A stretch of 64,000 bases of DNA from Thalassia testudinum (GCA_037157565.1 JAZHRO010000073.1:88886001-88950000), one strand, 5' to 3'; positions 1 through 12,729 are shown, numbered from the stretch's first letter. The notes: generated by a model not told the origin, from the letters alone. Translations and numbers: made by a program.

Positions 1-570
1 TCTAACAATTAGAATTTCCGGGTCTACTATTGGACTAGATCAAGTATCCTTCTCTAAATTCCACCTGAACTCGTGATGATTCGAGTGACTTGATCTTCTT
101 TTGCAACACGAAAATTATTTGGCTTAGTTTCCAACTCAAAAACTTATGTCCCTTGTAAAATTCTTGTGTCAAATTTCACACATAGTCAACACTTAAAAAT
201 AAATTAGAAAAATTAGAAAAACCTCTTGTTTAGTCTCAGTGAAATCTGAAGCAGATGATTGGTTTGAGTTCCCATCGTCGAGAAGAAGGAAAATTCCTCC
301 TTTGAGGATGCGATGCCAACATGTTTTCGGCTCAGCACTACTCTATATCTATAATTCATATCTTTAGACGGAGCATTCAAGCATAATTTTGCAGCACAAG
401 TGTCTTGGACAGTGCTCTACCCATAACGTCGGAGTAAGAGCTTGAGTTTGTTTAGAGCGCCCTTTACACCGCATTGTGTTTTGGGGTTGTGAGCTCTTGG
501 GTGGTGTCTTGGATAGTACTATCTCAAAGTGCTAGTGCTAGAACCCCCTCGAAGTTTGGTAACGGGAATG
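1..570 (+). other. Non-coding, probable internal sequence of element J
   Basis: No reading frame of note and no recognised protein similarity. It is placed in element J by inference: removing the C1 insertion at 571-5495 joins this stretch to 5496-5920, which ends in a polypurine tract and an LTR start. It would then be the 3' untranslated or decayed internal part of J. Confidence 0.4.
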
Positions 571-1506
571 ATGATTGATGATAACGTCATCATCTGCCAT
601 ATCTAGCTTTAATTGGTCATAATCAACAGATAAAGGCTCCTACATAACCACTAGAGCAGTAATTCACTGCACATCCTTTCTGAGAGATAAACATGAAAAT
701 AAGGGTAAATCTACAGTTTTAACATAATATTCTAAATACAAAACAATCATGGGGTTTCTTAGGTGTTAATTAAAGGCCAAATGATCATAAATGTCTAATA
801 AGTGGCTTCATGCAGATAGAAATGGGTTTTCACATGTTTCGAGAATTAATGGACATCTGAAACCCTAAAAATAGAACTGCTTAATTAAATGAGGTTTTGG
901 TTAGGATAAAAGTCACCTAAACCTTATAAATCAAAGAAAAATATTCCCTAAGGTTTGGTATGCTTGATTTGACCATTGGAACCCAATTTGACCTAAAATA
1001 ATCTCAGATAGACAGTTGCCCTAATTTGGGTTTCTACGTAATTTACCTAGTAAAACTTAAAACCTAAATTTGACTTCACCATCAGATTCCTTAGGTCCAA
1101 ATTAGGTTTGAGCCAAAATTTAGGCTCAATTTGAGATCATCTTGACCTAGTTTGCATTCAAGTCCTAGTTTGACTATTTTCGTTACACACATGCCTCTAA
1201 CTTTCAAATTCTTTGAAAAGACCCCCCCAACTTCTTCATCTTCTTCACAAAAAAGCCCTTGTCACCATTGACGTCAAACCCGACCTCTAAGCAACATTAA
1301 CTGACCTAAATCCTACTCTAATGGCAATCAAATCCCACCAAAATTGGTGGGATTGATGTTCACACATAGGTGAACAATATGGGACCAATTTGGAGTTCCA
1401 AGTCTCCATGGATTGCTTGTGCTAACGCACGAGAATCATGGGTTCTTTTCCTTCAAGCCCAAGCCATGAATCCTTCTTTCCTGATCTAGAGCTCTCCTTG
1501 AAGCTC

Positions 1507-1513
1507 TATAAAA
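1507..1513 (+). promoter_or_regulatory. TATA box of LTR C1
   Basis: TATAAAA lies about 930 bases into the LTR, the usual place for the Pol II promoter at the U3/R boundary. The related solo LTR C2 has TATAAAG at a similar offset (61027-61033). Confidence 0.6.
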
Positions 1514-2395
1514 CCAGGCCATGCACAACCTTCTCAACTTAGCTTGTTTTTGGCCGAAGAATCTCCTTCTTCCCTCCTCTTCGGCTGAATTCTCCATGAG
1601 CTTTGGCAAGCTCCTTCGACCTCCTTCCTCGTTCGCTCTCACAGACCATAGCGAGCGGATTCTTCTTCCTTGACTTCTTCCGCATGTCGCAATACCAACG
1701 GCTACCGCCTATCTCTCCTCATCATCGCCGCTCCTATCACCAGAGGTTTCTCCATCCCCACGTCCGGCGTACCACCGGTGTGGGCATTTACCCCTTTCAT
1801 CTGTTAGTTTAGGGTTAGGTTAGGTTTATTTAGATTCCTAGGTTAAATCCCTCTATCCAAAACCCAAAAAGACCCATCGACCTCCACGCATGCCGTCATC
1901 TTCCTTCGCTCCGGCCACCACTCTGGCAAGGCCCATCTCACACCATAGGCCACCAATTGCCTCATCGACAACCCCACAACCTCTACTACATCACACTCAC
2001 CAAAACCCCCCACCTATTTTGCCATTCCACCTACTCAGACCCTCCGTCGACCAACCCACTACTGTACCACCATTCCCGACTTCATCCAACCTCCACTCTT
2101 CACCAATCACCACGAAACCACCACCAATGCACTCCACACCCTACGGCGAAGGTCCTGATCTATTTTAATGTGGCCGTGAGGCTTTATTTTCTATTTTAGG
2201 TTCCTGGTCGGAGCTCTGCATCTATGCCTTATCTCCGATGTCATTCTTCATGTTCTTAGCCACGCAAGGCCTAGGTTGCAACTCCAGGTGACGCGGGTGA
2301 TCTAGGTCCTTGATTGGGGGTGCTAACTTTTGCAACTGCCTCAATTAGAGGAGCCTTCACAGCAGTTGCGCTCGAGCAGACAAGGGGACTCAATA

Positions 2396-2439
2396 GTCCC
2401 ACATCATGGATTCGCAAAACACTAAAGGCGCATATATTG
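2396..2439 (+). promoter_or_regulatory. snRNA-type USE-like motif plus TATA-like motif in C1
   Basis: GTCCCACATCA (2396-2406) differs by one base from the plant snRNA upstream sequence element RTCCCACATCG. A TATA-like CATATATTG starts at 2431, 24 nt after it. The same pair at nearly the same spacing recurs in the LTRs of A, B and C2. Confidence 0.5.
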
Positions 2440-3324
2440 ATTTTGTCACACCAGCTTATTGCCTCAACACCTGGAGGTGAGCTCCTCACTCACCCTTCAC
2501 TGACCCAACCTAACCTAAGCCCTTACTCATCTCTCATCACCCACTGCTGGTGAGCCTGGACCCGGGTGCTCATACCTGAATACCTAATTACCCTGGTTTG
2601 AGGGAAAGAGAGAGGAAAGGAAAGGGAGAGCGGGGGAGGGGGTTTTGCTCCTCTATGCAAATGCTCAACACTTAGTCGCTGAAGCCTTGGCTTCCCCTGT
2701 GTGTGAGAGAAGAAGCTTTGCAGGAGAAGAGAAGAGGAGAGAAGCTGAAGAAGAAGAGAGAAAGAAGAAAGGGAGCTAAAGAAGAAAGCTACTGTAGCAA
2801 CGACATTTTAAGTCATCTGACTTGGGAGCCAGACATCTGATTACTGTTGGATGATTTGGTTTATTTGAGATATTTTTGATGCATGTCTAAAGAGTTTAGT
2901 TGGTGATTTAAATCACCACTTTTGGCTTTTCTATTCTTTTTATCCCAAGATACATTGAGCTCCATTGAATATTTTAATGTGACAAATTAATATTCATTGA
3001 AATATCATTATTGTGCTCAATTTCTTGTGCTTATTTATTTATTGAGATTAGCTTGTGAATTCCTATTTACTCCCTGTGTTCGACCTTTGACTTTGATAAA
3101 TGCTAGTTTATCATCATTCTTATAAATTAAAATAAACCTAGATCTTAGGATTTTACTCCGCAAACAGGTTTTTAGGCTGCATTTAGGCATAAAATAGGTT
3201 AGGCATGCATTGCATTTTTTATTGTCTTTTTAATATGTTTTTGTGAGTGTTAGGGATGTACAAATATATAGATCCCTAAAACCCTAGCACTCAAGAAGGC
3301 AAATGGTGAAGGAGAAGCCCAGAC

Positions 3325-4110
3325 TAGCTGGAACTCAGCCTGATCCAGCTCACCTCAGCTTGATCCAACTCACCTTAGCTTGATCTAGCTCACCGCAGCT
3401 GGAACCTAGCTCACTTGAACTAGGGTTAGCTCATCCCAGCTCCATTCAGCTAATCTCAGCTGAATGGCAGCTCAAGAGAGTTCATCTTAGCTCACCCTAG
3501 CTCAAGTCATCTCAGATCCAGCTCAACTTAGCTGAGTCTAGCTCATCTCAGCTCCCACTAGTCCATAGGGAGCTCTAGCTAGCTCAGCTGAGTTGACAGG
3601 AGTTCACCCCAACTCAGATCCAGCTACATCCAACTCCACTCAACTCCAACCAGCTGAAGAAGAACTCATCCCAGCTTAGGAAGCTCAAGTCCAGCTCCCG
3701 GGGACTTAGCTTAGCTCAACTCAGTTGAGCTAAGCTACCTTAGCTGCCTCAACCAGCTTGAGTCTCCCCGGGAGCACCAGACCTAGCTCACATCAGCTCA
3801 TCATGGTAGAAGCTAGCTTACTTTAGCTTGGCTTAGCAACTAGCAAAGAACTAGCAAGCTAAGCCAGCTAGAGTAGCTCCATGCCAGCCTCTTCAGCAGC
3901 AGCCAACTCCAATTTCAGCTCCAGACTTCTCCTCCTCAGCTCCTCCCTCCAAACCCTAGCTCCAACACCTTCTCCTCTACTCCACCTTTAGCTAAGCTAG
4001 CTTAGCTTAGCTTATCTTAGCTAGCAACCAGCTCCCTGGCCATCCACCACCTTCAAAGTCAACCCTAGCTAGCTCCATCAACTAAGCTCACCTAAGCTAG
4101 CTATCCTACT
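3325..4110 (+). repeat. AGCT-rich degenerate short-period repeat in LTR H
   Basis: The palindrome AGCT recurs every 5-15 bases, mostly as variants of CAGCTCAACT and TAGCTNAGCT. It is the U3 part of the LTR. The related J LTR has a similar block at about 6160-6770, so the pattern belongs to the family. Confidence 0.75.
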
Positions 4111-4115
4111 CCAAG

Positions 4116-4400
4116 TTGGCGCCACCACCATCACACCCCTTCACCCCATCACCACTACCAAAAGCCACCTATTTTCCCTCCAAAATGACCTTCTAGAACC
4201 CTTCCCTTTTGGCGCCAACTTTCCCTGCAAAATTCCCTTCATCTCCACCATACACCTCTCCTTAAATCCATCTCCACCATCCACCTAACCCCCCTTCTAG
4301 AAGACCCTAGGATGGCGCCAAAATGGTGGTGTCTCTCCACCACCAAAAGCCACCAACACCACCATAACCACCCCCTTAACATCCCTTGAGTTGGCGCCAA
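4116..4400 (+). promoter_or_regulatory. Cluster of four GGCGCC (E2F-like) palindromes in LTR H
   Basis: The cores are at 4116-4124 (TTGGCGCCA), 4209-4220 (TTTTGGCGCCAA), 4312-4321 (ATGGCGCCAA) and 4391-4400 (TTGGCGCCAA). The plant E2F consensus is TTTSGCGCSAAA. They lie 90-375 bases upstream of the H TATA box at 4489. In the older J LTR the equivalent sites read GGTGCC or GGTGCT, as expected after cytosine deamination. Function is inferred only. Confidence 0.45.
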
Positions 4401-4488
4401 TTGCCCTTAGCCTTAGGATCCCCAACCACCTCCATCTCTCCATCTTAGCCCTCCATTCCAAGAGTCACCTTAGCCCCCCTTCCTACTC

Positions 4489-4496
4489 TATATAAA
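4489..4496 (+). promoter_or_regulatory. TATA box of LTR H
   Basis: TATATAAA lies about 1.4 kb into the LTR, just after the AGCT-rich and GGCGCC blocks. The J LTR has TATAAATA at the equivalent place (7334-7341). Confidence 0.6.
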
Positions 4497-5495
4497 CCCA
4501 CCACCTAAAACCATTTTAGATGGCCCTCCATTAGCATATTTTGCTACCTAAACCACCTATACCTACGGCCAAGAAGAAGGAGTAGAGAAGGAGATTAAAG
4601 GGGCACATCACCAGCCCTTTTGGTGCCTTCTTCTCCCCACTCTCTTCAACTTGGGCCATGCCAAGGAGGAGGACTCTTCCACTTCAAGGAGGATGGCCAG
4701 GCAAGGGAGAAGGACCTAGGGTGGACGTCCACCCTTGGAGAGAAGCTTAAGGCACGCCCCCTTAGGGCTTGCCTTGGAGGACATCACCTTGGCAGAGCAC
4801 TGCAAGGAAGGAGTTAAAGGACTCTTTTCAAGATTGGGAGCCACCAACCTTGGAGCAAGAAGCCCTCTTCTTCACCATCTATCTAGAGGATTTGTGTTTG
4901 CTTTTCTTGTTTGCAATTTTCTAGTAGTAGAAGCTTTCCTCTACTAGGCCTTTTTGTAAAACACTTTTTCATTTATCAAGTTGCTTTCTTTGCAAGTTTT
5001 CTTTATTTTGCATTTCTACTTGCTTGTCTTTAGCATTCTTCACTCCCTCTCCCTAATTATTCTAGGCCTCCACTTGCCTAGAGTGAGCTTAGGGAGAGGC
5101 TCTACTTGCCACATAGAAGTAGTATTTAAATTGAAGTGTAAATCACCTTTTCCGCCACCATTTCGCACGTTGTCTTAATCCAAAAACAAAAAAAATGTTA
5201 TATTGAAAAATACAAAAAAAGAAAGTTGAGATTGTATTCCAAGCAAGAGAATCACTATTGCAAACATATTGCCTCCTTGGACGACCCTAGATACTCCCCT
5301 ATCTAGGAATATAAATTTAAGAGCGAAAGCGGATTTACGCATTACAACGGCCTAATTAACAAACCGCATATTTTCGCTATCAGACTTCATTTCTAGATTT
5401 TTGAGTTTATAAATTGTATTTATTGATTGAGCAATTTAGGAGACTTTACTATAACAAGACACTTTAATCTCCTGAATAGCCTGACTAACAATGAT

Positions 5496-5920
5496 CCTGA
5501 CACATCTGTTGCAAGACTAAGCTAGGAATAAGCATGGGGGAGACAAAAAAAGTCCAAATAAAAACACGACCTTATAAATGTTGGCATTCACAAGCACTGA
5601 CATAGGATAATAAAATATTATGCAAGTTGTGAGTTAGATTCAAGGGCCAAAGAAATCCTAATTGCGAAACAATTTCAGGTCATTTATATTGACAAGGAGT
5701 TAACTTGTGAATTTTTAAAGGATACATTGATCCTGATTCATCTAAATTGTGGATCCAAAGACGAATCCTGATGTTTATCTTTAAGAAATCCCACGCCTTT
5801 CATATTTTTAAGTCCCGCAATCTCCTTTTTCTCAAAACTAAAAGAAAATAGTCTCCCAAAAATCCATTTTGTAAAATTAAAGTTTTCCTAAGAGACTAGC
5901 AAAAGATAAGCATGGGGGTG
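5496..5920 (+). other. 3' end of the internal region of element J, with two polypurine-tract-like motifs
   Basis: Non-coding. It ends GACTAGCAAAAGATAAGCATGGGGGTG (5894-5920) directly against the LTR start, the same consensus that precedes the 3' LTRs of A and B (and of D on the other strand). A second TAAGCATGGGGGAGA lies at 5529-5543. Confidence 0.65.
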
Positions 5921-7390
5921 TGATAAATGCCAGTTTATCATCATTTTTATGCCGTAAAATAGATTTAGCTCTTAGGTTTTTAACTTCGGAAAAGGGTTTT
6001 TAGGTTACATTTAGGCATAACCTAGGTTAGGCATGTATTGCATTCTTTCTGTGTTTTTCTAGCATGTTTACTTGAGTGTTGAGGATAAGAAAATGATCAA
6101 ACCTTTAAAACCCTAGCACTCAAGAAGGTAGAAAGTGAGGAAGAAGATCATTTCAACTAAACCCTAGCTGGATCTAGCTCATCTCAGCTGGTTATCAGGC
6201 CACATGAGCTAGGTTTAGCTCCTTCAAGCTCTATTCAACTCATCTTAGCTGGATGGTAGCTCAAGGTAGCTCAATTTAGCTCAGCTCACCTCAACTCAGC
6301 TCAGATCTAGCTCAACTTAGTTGAGTGTAGCTCATTCTAACTCCAATCAGTTCACCGGGAGCTTTAGCTAGCTCAACCTAGTTAACAGAAGTTCACCTCA
6401 TCTTAGGTCTAGCTCTACCCATCTCCACTCAGCTCTCGGCAGCTGAACTCCCTCCAGCTTAACAACTGCTTGCGTACTTAGTAGCTGAGCTAGCTTGGGA
6501 GTTCTCATCAGAGGCAGTTCCAGCTCAACCTAGCTTCAATTAGGTTGAAACCAGCTAAACTTAGCTCAACTACTCAAGCCTAGGTACTAGCATAAGAGCT
6601 AGCTAGCTAAGCTAATTAGTTGAGCTCCTAAGAAGACCTCTTCAACCATCATCATCTTTGGGAGAATTATTTCAGCTCCAGACAGCTCCTAGCTACCTCC
6701 TTCCAGCTAAACCCTAGTTCCTCCACTACTACACTACTAGCTAAGATAGCTTAGCTAAGCTCAATACCTACTCCTCTTCTCCATGGCCATCCATCATCAC
6801 CGAAGATCCTACCTAGCTAACTCCACCAAAAACACCCAACCTTAAGTCCACCTAAGCTACCACCTAGTCCTACCCTTTTGGTGCTAGCCCTAAAGCATCC
6901 CTTCACCTGACTAACCACCAAAAGTCACCACTAATTTCCCTCCAAAACCACCTAAAGTTGGCCCCACTTTTCCCTCCAAAGCACCCCCACATCCTGGCCA
7001 TACACCTACCCCTACAAGCCATCCCTACCCTACACATAACCCCCCTTCTAGAACCCTCCATGGTGACACCAAAATGGAGGCTTCTCTTCATTTTTGGCAC
7101 CATCTTTTAGGTACCCTTCCACCCATAACTACACCTCTTGCAACCCTTAGGATGGTGCCAAGTAACCCTAGCCTTAGATCCTACAACTACCCCATCCTAG
7201 CTGTCCACCCAAAAGCCACCAAAACCCTTCACTTGGTGCCAACTAACCATAGCCATTAGATAATCTAACCACCACCAAAAATACATCCTAGCCATCCATT
7301 TCCTTACACGCCTACCCTACCCCCTTACCACTCTATAAATATCCATATAACCACCACATTAAGATCATCCTTGGTTATAGTTTTTTCACC
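5921..7390 (+). repeat. 3' LTR of element J, H family, probably incomplete at its 3' end
   Basis: It starts TGATAAATGCCAGTTTATCATC and aligns with LTR H through an AGCT-rich U3 (about 6160-6770) to the TATA box at 7334-7341. Beyond about 7390 I could not align it with the R/U5 of H, so the end is approximate: truncated, replaced, or too diverged to see by eye. Confidence 0.6.
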
Positions 7391-8023
7391 CTCTCCTCCC
7401 TAGGACAAAAAGGCACGTGGGTAGTTTTAGTGGCTTTTTGTCCACACCTTTTGGATGAAAAGCCATGTTCAATGTCTGATTCCTTTCAGTTGTGCCTTGG
7501 CGAAGATAAAGAGGGCAACAAAGGTGGAGGAACACCATCCAGAGTTGTCCTCTCTTAGGGAAGGTAAAGTACGGCTATATCTCTTCTTCCTTTCATGTTA
7601 GCACATGCACTGATGGGAGATATGTTGTTTATATTGTTGCAGGAGTCGATCGAAGGCATTTGAGGTGTACATTGAAGTCAAAGCGATTGCGTTGGAGAAG
7701 TTTACAGGTATAAGAGTGTGTTTTTGCTCTTAGGTTTTGATCATCTGGCCCCATATCTTGGCCGAAAAGTCAGTTGTGCACTGTGTAAAGGAACAAGTGA
7801 GGAGGAGGAGTTACTTAGGGGAGAGGAGGAAAGGAAGAGGAAATGACATGAGCAACAGATGAGAAATGCACTAAAAAGGTAAATCATATTACGTTGTTTT
7901 AGTTTAAAAGTTTTGTCTGAGAATCGAAAGGGAGGTTTTTGGTATGCCTTTGGGAGTTTTTTGTGGATGATGGTTATGTATCGATCATTCGTTGTTTTTT
8001 GGCATGTTTTTTAGTTGTAGGAG
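7391..8023 (+). other. Unassigned non-coding stretch with splice-like signals
   Basis: No element or protein recognised. The segment at about 7643-7708 has a pyrimidine-rich ...TTGTTGCAG before it and CAG/GTATAAG after it, with one frame open across the 65-odd bases between. It could be a fragment of a host gene, diverged J LTR R/U5, or chance. Confidence 0.2.
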
Positions 8024-10980
8024 TGTTGAGATGTAACTCATCATAGCTAAAATGCCCAAGTTAGGCTAGAATCTAGGTTAAACACTATCAAATTAACATG
8101 ATAAATGGGTTAAGTATGGGAATTAATGGAAATGACCTAAAACACTCAATTTGTGCTAAAAACTCATAATTAGGTCAATTTGGAGATATTCTACGTATTA
8201 AATATGGAAATGGTTGAATTGAATGCCAATTGAACATAATGTGAGCTCCAAAGTACAAATCAAGGGTTGCAAGTGGTTTTAATATGTTCAATTAACTTTC
8301 CATAAATTTCATGTAGTTTTGACATCAAGAGGGCCTTGGAATTGTGCATTACATATAGGTCCTTTGTATCTTACATTTTCTTGAGTTAAAAGTTGCTAAG
8401 GACCTACATGAAAATCGCTAGGGGCCATTTGGCAAGCCTTCAGGGACCTATATGTATACATTCTAACCACTAATGGGTTCCCTATACAAATATTCTACCC
8501 CTTCAATGCATGGGCCTTTCTTGCAATTATTCCGAAACACCTGCAGCAGCAGGTGTTCTTCATCCATCCATCTCTTTCTCCATCTGATCTACAACCAATC
8601 TTTATCCTACCGGGAAGCATCGACACACACTTGATCATGTCAGTCTCCAGATCACATCTGACAACCACTTTTTACTCTTATCTTTCACACGCATCTCAAC
8701 TCCACTTTTAGTCGTAGATACCAAATGGGCTGCTACCCTTGATTCCTAGTCGCTAGAGCTGCCTATCTCTATAAATTGATCTCCTTAGCAAGCCTTTGAT
8801 CCTTTATCAGCTCCCTCCTACACCCCTCAAGCTAGTCATTCATCCTCTCAAGCTCCTTCTTTCCTCTTCACTCGATTCCACCTATGACAGAGGTGGAGCT
8901 TGTCTTCCTTGATTCAAACCTTGCCACTAGGAATGAGGTATGCCTAAGAGCTAGCCAGAAGCTCCACTAGTGGACTTTTCATTGCTGGAGATCCTTCCTC
9001 TTCTTTGCTGCAGCCACCAGCTACCATTCTCCTCAAAGGTCATGTTCCTCTGTTAGATTAGGATTTTAATGCTTCGTTAGCTAGATTTACTCGCTTTCTA
9101 GATAAATTTAGAGTAGATTAGATAGTAGCGATCTCAATTCAATGTTTGATTTCCTTAGATTAGGAGTAGATTAGAGTAGAGTTAGAATTTCACCCATCCA
9201 CCTCGTCTAATCAATTTAGATCATAGGAGATGAATCCATGTACTCACTTTGATTCATTAGTCTCCCCCTTCATATCTTAATCACTTTCACTCACTTTCAT
9301 GACAATTTAATCGCAATTCACTTCAGTTGCCTAAGCATCCACTAGATTTGAAGCTCAGTAGCTCTTAGATCTAATGGAGTGCTAAATCCGTTGAGGGTCT
9401 TTTCACTCTAGAAGATCACAAGGACCTTCCTTGTGTTTGGAATTGAACCAATTTGATTGATTGAATCTGCTTTGATTTTTTATGATGATTGAGAAATTTT
9501 TAGAACAATTGTGTTCAAATCGATTTTAATTGGTCAAATTGAGCTTCTATTTGTTTAGTTGAATATCATGCGATTGATTTGAACGTATTTGATTTATTCT
9601 TAATCACGTGAGGAATTTATGCCCAAATTCTTCCATTGATCCTGTTTTTAGTCTCCATTCTGGGTAGCTATGGCCAATGAAAATCAGTTGCACTGATTTG
9701 ATGCCCTAGCAATGACCTATTGGGTTTTATAGAATTGCCTTGAGATCCTTAACACTAATTGATAGTTGTAGGATCTCCAGATGATCAAATCATCTTGGTG
9801 GATCTAAATCAAACACCCACATGGGCGACAATCTAATATGATTGCAAATTGTTTTAAATCACTGAGTAAAGGTTGAATGATGTTTTGAAGATATTGAGGA
9901 AGATCTGGAACCTATTTTTAAGGGATTTGAATGCCTTAGTAGTTCTCTCCTTCTTCGTGTTGTCTATAGCACAAGAGGGAGATCAATTACAGTTTTCATG
10001 GTTTAATGAGCTTCAATTGGATTTTTGTTGAATTCCATATCATCTCAAGATCATTTATGATGATTTGTTATGATACTTTAATGTTCCAAATCAGATCTGG
10101 GATGCATTTCCAATTTCCCAAGTCTAAGGATAATTTAGATACCTAATATGTTGATTTAAGTTTTGATGGTTTGACAGGGGTTTTAAAATGAGTTCCTACA
10201 ATTTGAGATTTCATTTGAGTAATTTCATTGAGTTCTTTAATTTCAAAGTTAAGTTTTCAAACATTTTTGGTGAGTTGACAGTAGTATTCTGAACGAGATT
10301 TTGAATGAGGTTAACCATGGTTATTAAATGGTTTCTTGAATGACACTGTGTCTGTAAAGGATTTTATGTAGTGGATGTCACATGAATCAGCATCTCAAAT
10401 ATTTGGGCAAGCTTTGGAATACATTAATCAAGCATTGGAATATCATGATTTTTCATTGGATAGTAAAAGCATTTCTTACTGAGATAACCTTCGAAGAGTC
10501 TGAATTGAAGTTTCTAATCAATTTTGGATCATGTTTAAAGTCAAGAAGAGTTTCTAGGAGCGATTAATGAGAGAATTATGTTTTAGAAGCATTCATGTAT
10601 GTAAAGTTTTTCTTGAGTTGAAATGGAGAGCTTGTAAATGATGTTTAGAATCTCTATTAGCAAATATGTATGATAACTGTTAACTATCTAAATAGTGTTG
10701 AAACATTCATTTTCATTGTTAAATCATATTCTTGAGTTTGGCTCCGATATTAAATGGTTTCTAGAAGTTCAACATGGATTTCTAGCAATTTTGAATAAAT
10801 CTTGTGGCTTTGAAATTAATTGTTTATCATTCTACAGCTAACAATATACTTAATTTTTGTATACTTACTTGGTTAATGTGAATTTCAATGTTTAATCCAC
10901 AATCTGAGCTTGATTTTTATTTCTTTTAGTTGCTAAAAGTTTAGTAGGTGTTATTCATGTTTCACAACACTTGTATCATA
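8024..10980 (+). repeat. Possible degenerate LTR (element I) followed by unrecognised non-coding sequence
   Basis: At 8024 the sequence reads TGTTGAGATGTAACTCATCATAG, an imperfect hairpin start like those of the other gypsy LTRs here, and CTATAAAT occurs at about 8769, an offset like that in C1. I found no matching end or target duplication. From about 9050 to 10980 the sequence is T-rich with no recognisable coding content. Confidence 0.25.
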
Positions 10981-12120
10981 TTTTCTAGGGCTTTGGTTCT
11001 GTGTTTCAACATCCATTAAGCCTAGTTTTGTCCAAATTGTCAATAGCATGAAAAATATAAAAATATTGTAAAAAAAGTAAAATAAAGGTGTCTTATGTTA
11101 GATTAGGTTTAGTTTTAGGTGTGCATCAAGATAGATTAGGTTTCGAGTCCTGTAGTTAGTGTAACATATCAATAGATGTTTAGGTTTCCTCTGGTTTGAA
11201 ATAAAAGAACAAACACACAAAAATACAAAAAGAGTCATGTTCTTCTCTTCACTCCTTTCTCTTTTCTTCCTTTATCTCTATAAAACACAAAAAGAAATAA
11301 AAATATGAAAAATACTGAAAATCCTATAAAAATACCTTTGTCTATAGTATTTATACTTATATATAAGCTTAAATTAATTGTATATAATAACTTATATGTA
11401 TATAAAGTGTATAAATAACTTATATATCTATTGTATTTACTTAGGTAGGTATTTACATTAAGCTATATAGTATGTATTATGATTATATACTTATGTATTT
11501 ATTTATTTATATAATATGTATGTATTCCATATGTAATTGTAAATAACTATGTACTTATGATCATAGTTATAATTGTATATATAACTTAAAGTAATTATAA
11601 TGTACAGTAATGTAGCCCTATATTTATTTATGTACCTATATATTGTACATAATTATATTCATAAGTTAATTAGGCAAATTATTAAGTTAATATAATTAAA
11701 ATTAGTAATTTAATAAACTAACGAAATAAATTGTGTTGTATAGTTGTATATTGTAATTTAAAATAATTTTAGTATATTTATAACTTATTTATACTATATA
11801 TAGATGTATATATGTATAAATCATGTATTTAAATGTACATAAAATGAAATAAATCAATAAAAATAAATTAAAAATCTGTAATAATAAGTTAATAATGTAT
11901 ATTAACTAATTTATAAGTCAATTGTACCATTAAATTTTTAATTTATACTTTAATTAATGAATTAAATAATAAGTCAACATGTATTTTTTCCTGATTTCAA
12001 TGAATTTTTAAATATAATTACAAAATTAATTAATGTAAATAAACTACACCAATACATAACCCTATGTATAGGCTACATGTACGTATAATTTAATTTTAAA
12101 ATAATTAAGTATTTAACACC
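10981..12120. repeat. AT-rich low-complexity region
   Basis: Dominated by TATATA, TTATA and AATTAA words with short runs such as ATGTATATATG, and almost no G or C between about 11340 and 12110. There are no reading frames and no tandem unit I could define. Confidence 0.7.
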
Positions 12121-12729
12121 TAAATTGAGGCCTAATGTTAGCTCTAAATCACCAATTAGTGCCACATTTGGGCACTCACTTAAGTGCCACATCGATTGCT
12201 ACAAAGCTTCTACACCCATTTATAATTAATAGCGCCCGATAGTCTAGATCCCATAAAGATTAGTAAACACAATTATATTATAGATTAGAGAGGTGGGCTG
12301 GGAGCCCGATCTGGTTGGGTCGTGAGCGGTCTATGTGGGCTTGTATTGGCTTGAAAGAATGCACTAAAAATCACCTAATAAAAGATATGGGCCTAAGATT
12401 AGTAGTAGTCGATCTGGCCCCTAGTGGGCTGTTGATTCTGTGAAGGGTTGGGCCTGTCAATAACAAAGTTTTGGTTAAGGGAAGGTTAAACTTCCGTTAA
12501 GTGAAATTAAAAATGGCTAAGCATAAGTACCATGAGCATGTGTAGCATTAAAGAGTTAGCCTTAGTGTGTTGTGTGGCTGAGTGTAGTGTCTACATTTGT
12601 TGTGTATGTATATATATGTTAGTAAATATAGTTAGTATATATATTAAGCAAAGTATATATGTATAAGATTAATATAGTATACAGGTGTATACATATATGT
12701 ATACATATCCCCTTTTGCCTTGTTGTATA
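12121..12729. other. Non-coding sequence left of the Sirevirus composite
   Basis: Mixed composition with no recognised gene. The last ~120 bases are again AT-rich (TATATATG words), and GTATA (12725-12729) abuts the LTR at 12730. It would be one half of a target duplication whose other half is lost. Confidence 0.4.

Larger units (their letters stand above)
3094..5382 (+). mobile_element. Solo LTR H nested in C1
   Basis: It starts TGATAAATGCTAGTTTATCA (an inverted repeat with 7-base arms) and ends TTTTCGCTATCA. The exact duplication GACTT lies at 3089-3093 and 5383-5387. Removing H rejoins the C1 sequence, as shown by alignment with C2, where the same GACTT is followed directly by the rest of the LTR. 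The first ~250 bases match the J LTR start at 5921. The body is unusually AGCT-rich. A TATA box lies at 4489-4496. Confidence 0.85.
576..5490 (+). mobile_element. Solo LTR C1 (Ty3/gypsy, Athila-like), split by solo LTR H
   Basis: The LTR begins TGATGATAACGTCATCATC at 576 and ends GACTAACA at 5490. It is flanked by the exact 5-base duplication ATGAT (571-575 and 5491-5495). It is interrupted by H plus H's own duplication (3094-5387), leaving about 2.62 kb of LTR. It resembles the solo LTR at 60157-62688 over most of its length and shares U3 blocks with the LTRs of A and B. No internal domain lies between the duplications, so this is a solo LTR left by LTR-LTR recombination. Confidence 0.85.

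Noticed and set aside
3094..7390. H and the J LTR as the two LTRs of one short element
   Set aside because: H has its own exact duplication GACTT on both sides and C1 sequence resumes after it, so H is a solo LTR and J a separate element.
10981..12120. AT-rich region as a satellite, matrix attachment site or organelle insertion
   Set aside because: No repeat unit and no organellar gene seen; composition alone is not evidence.
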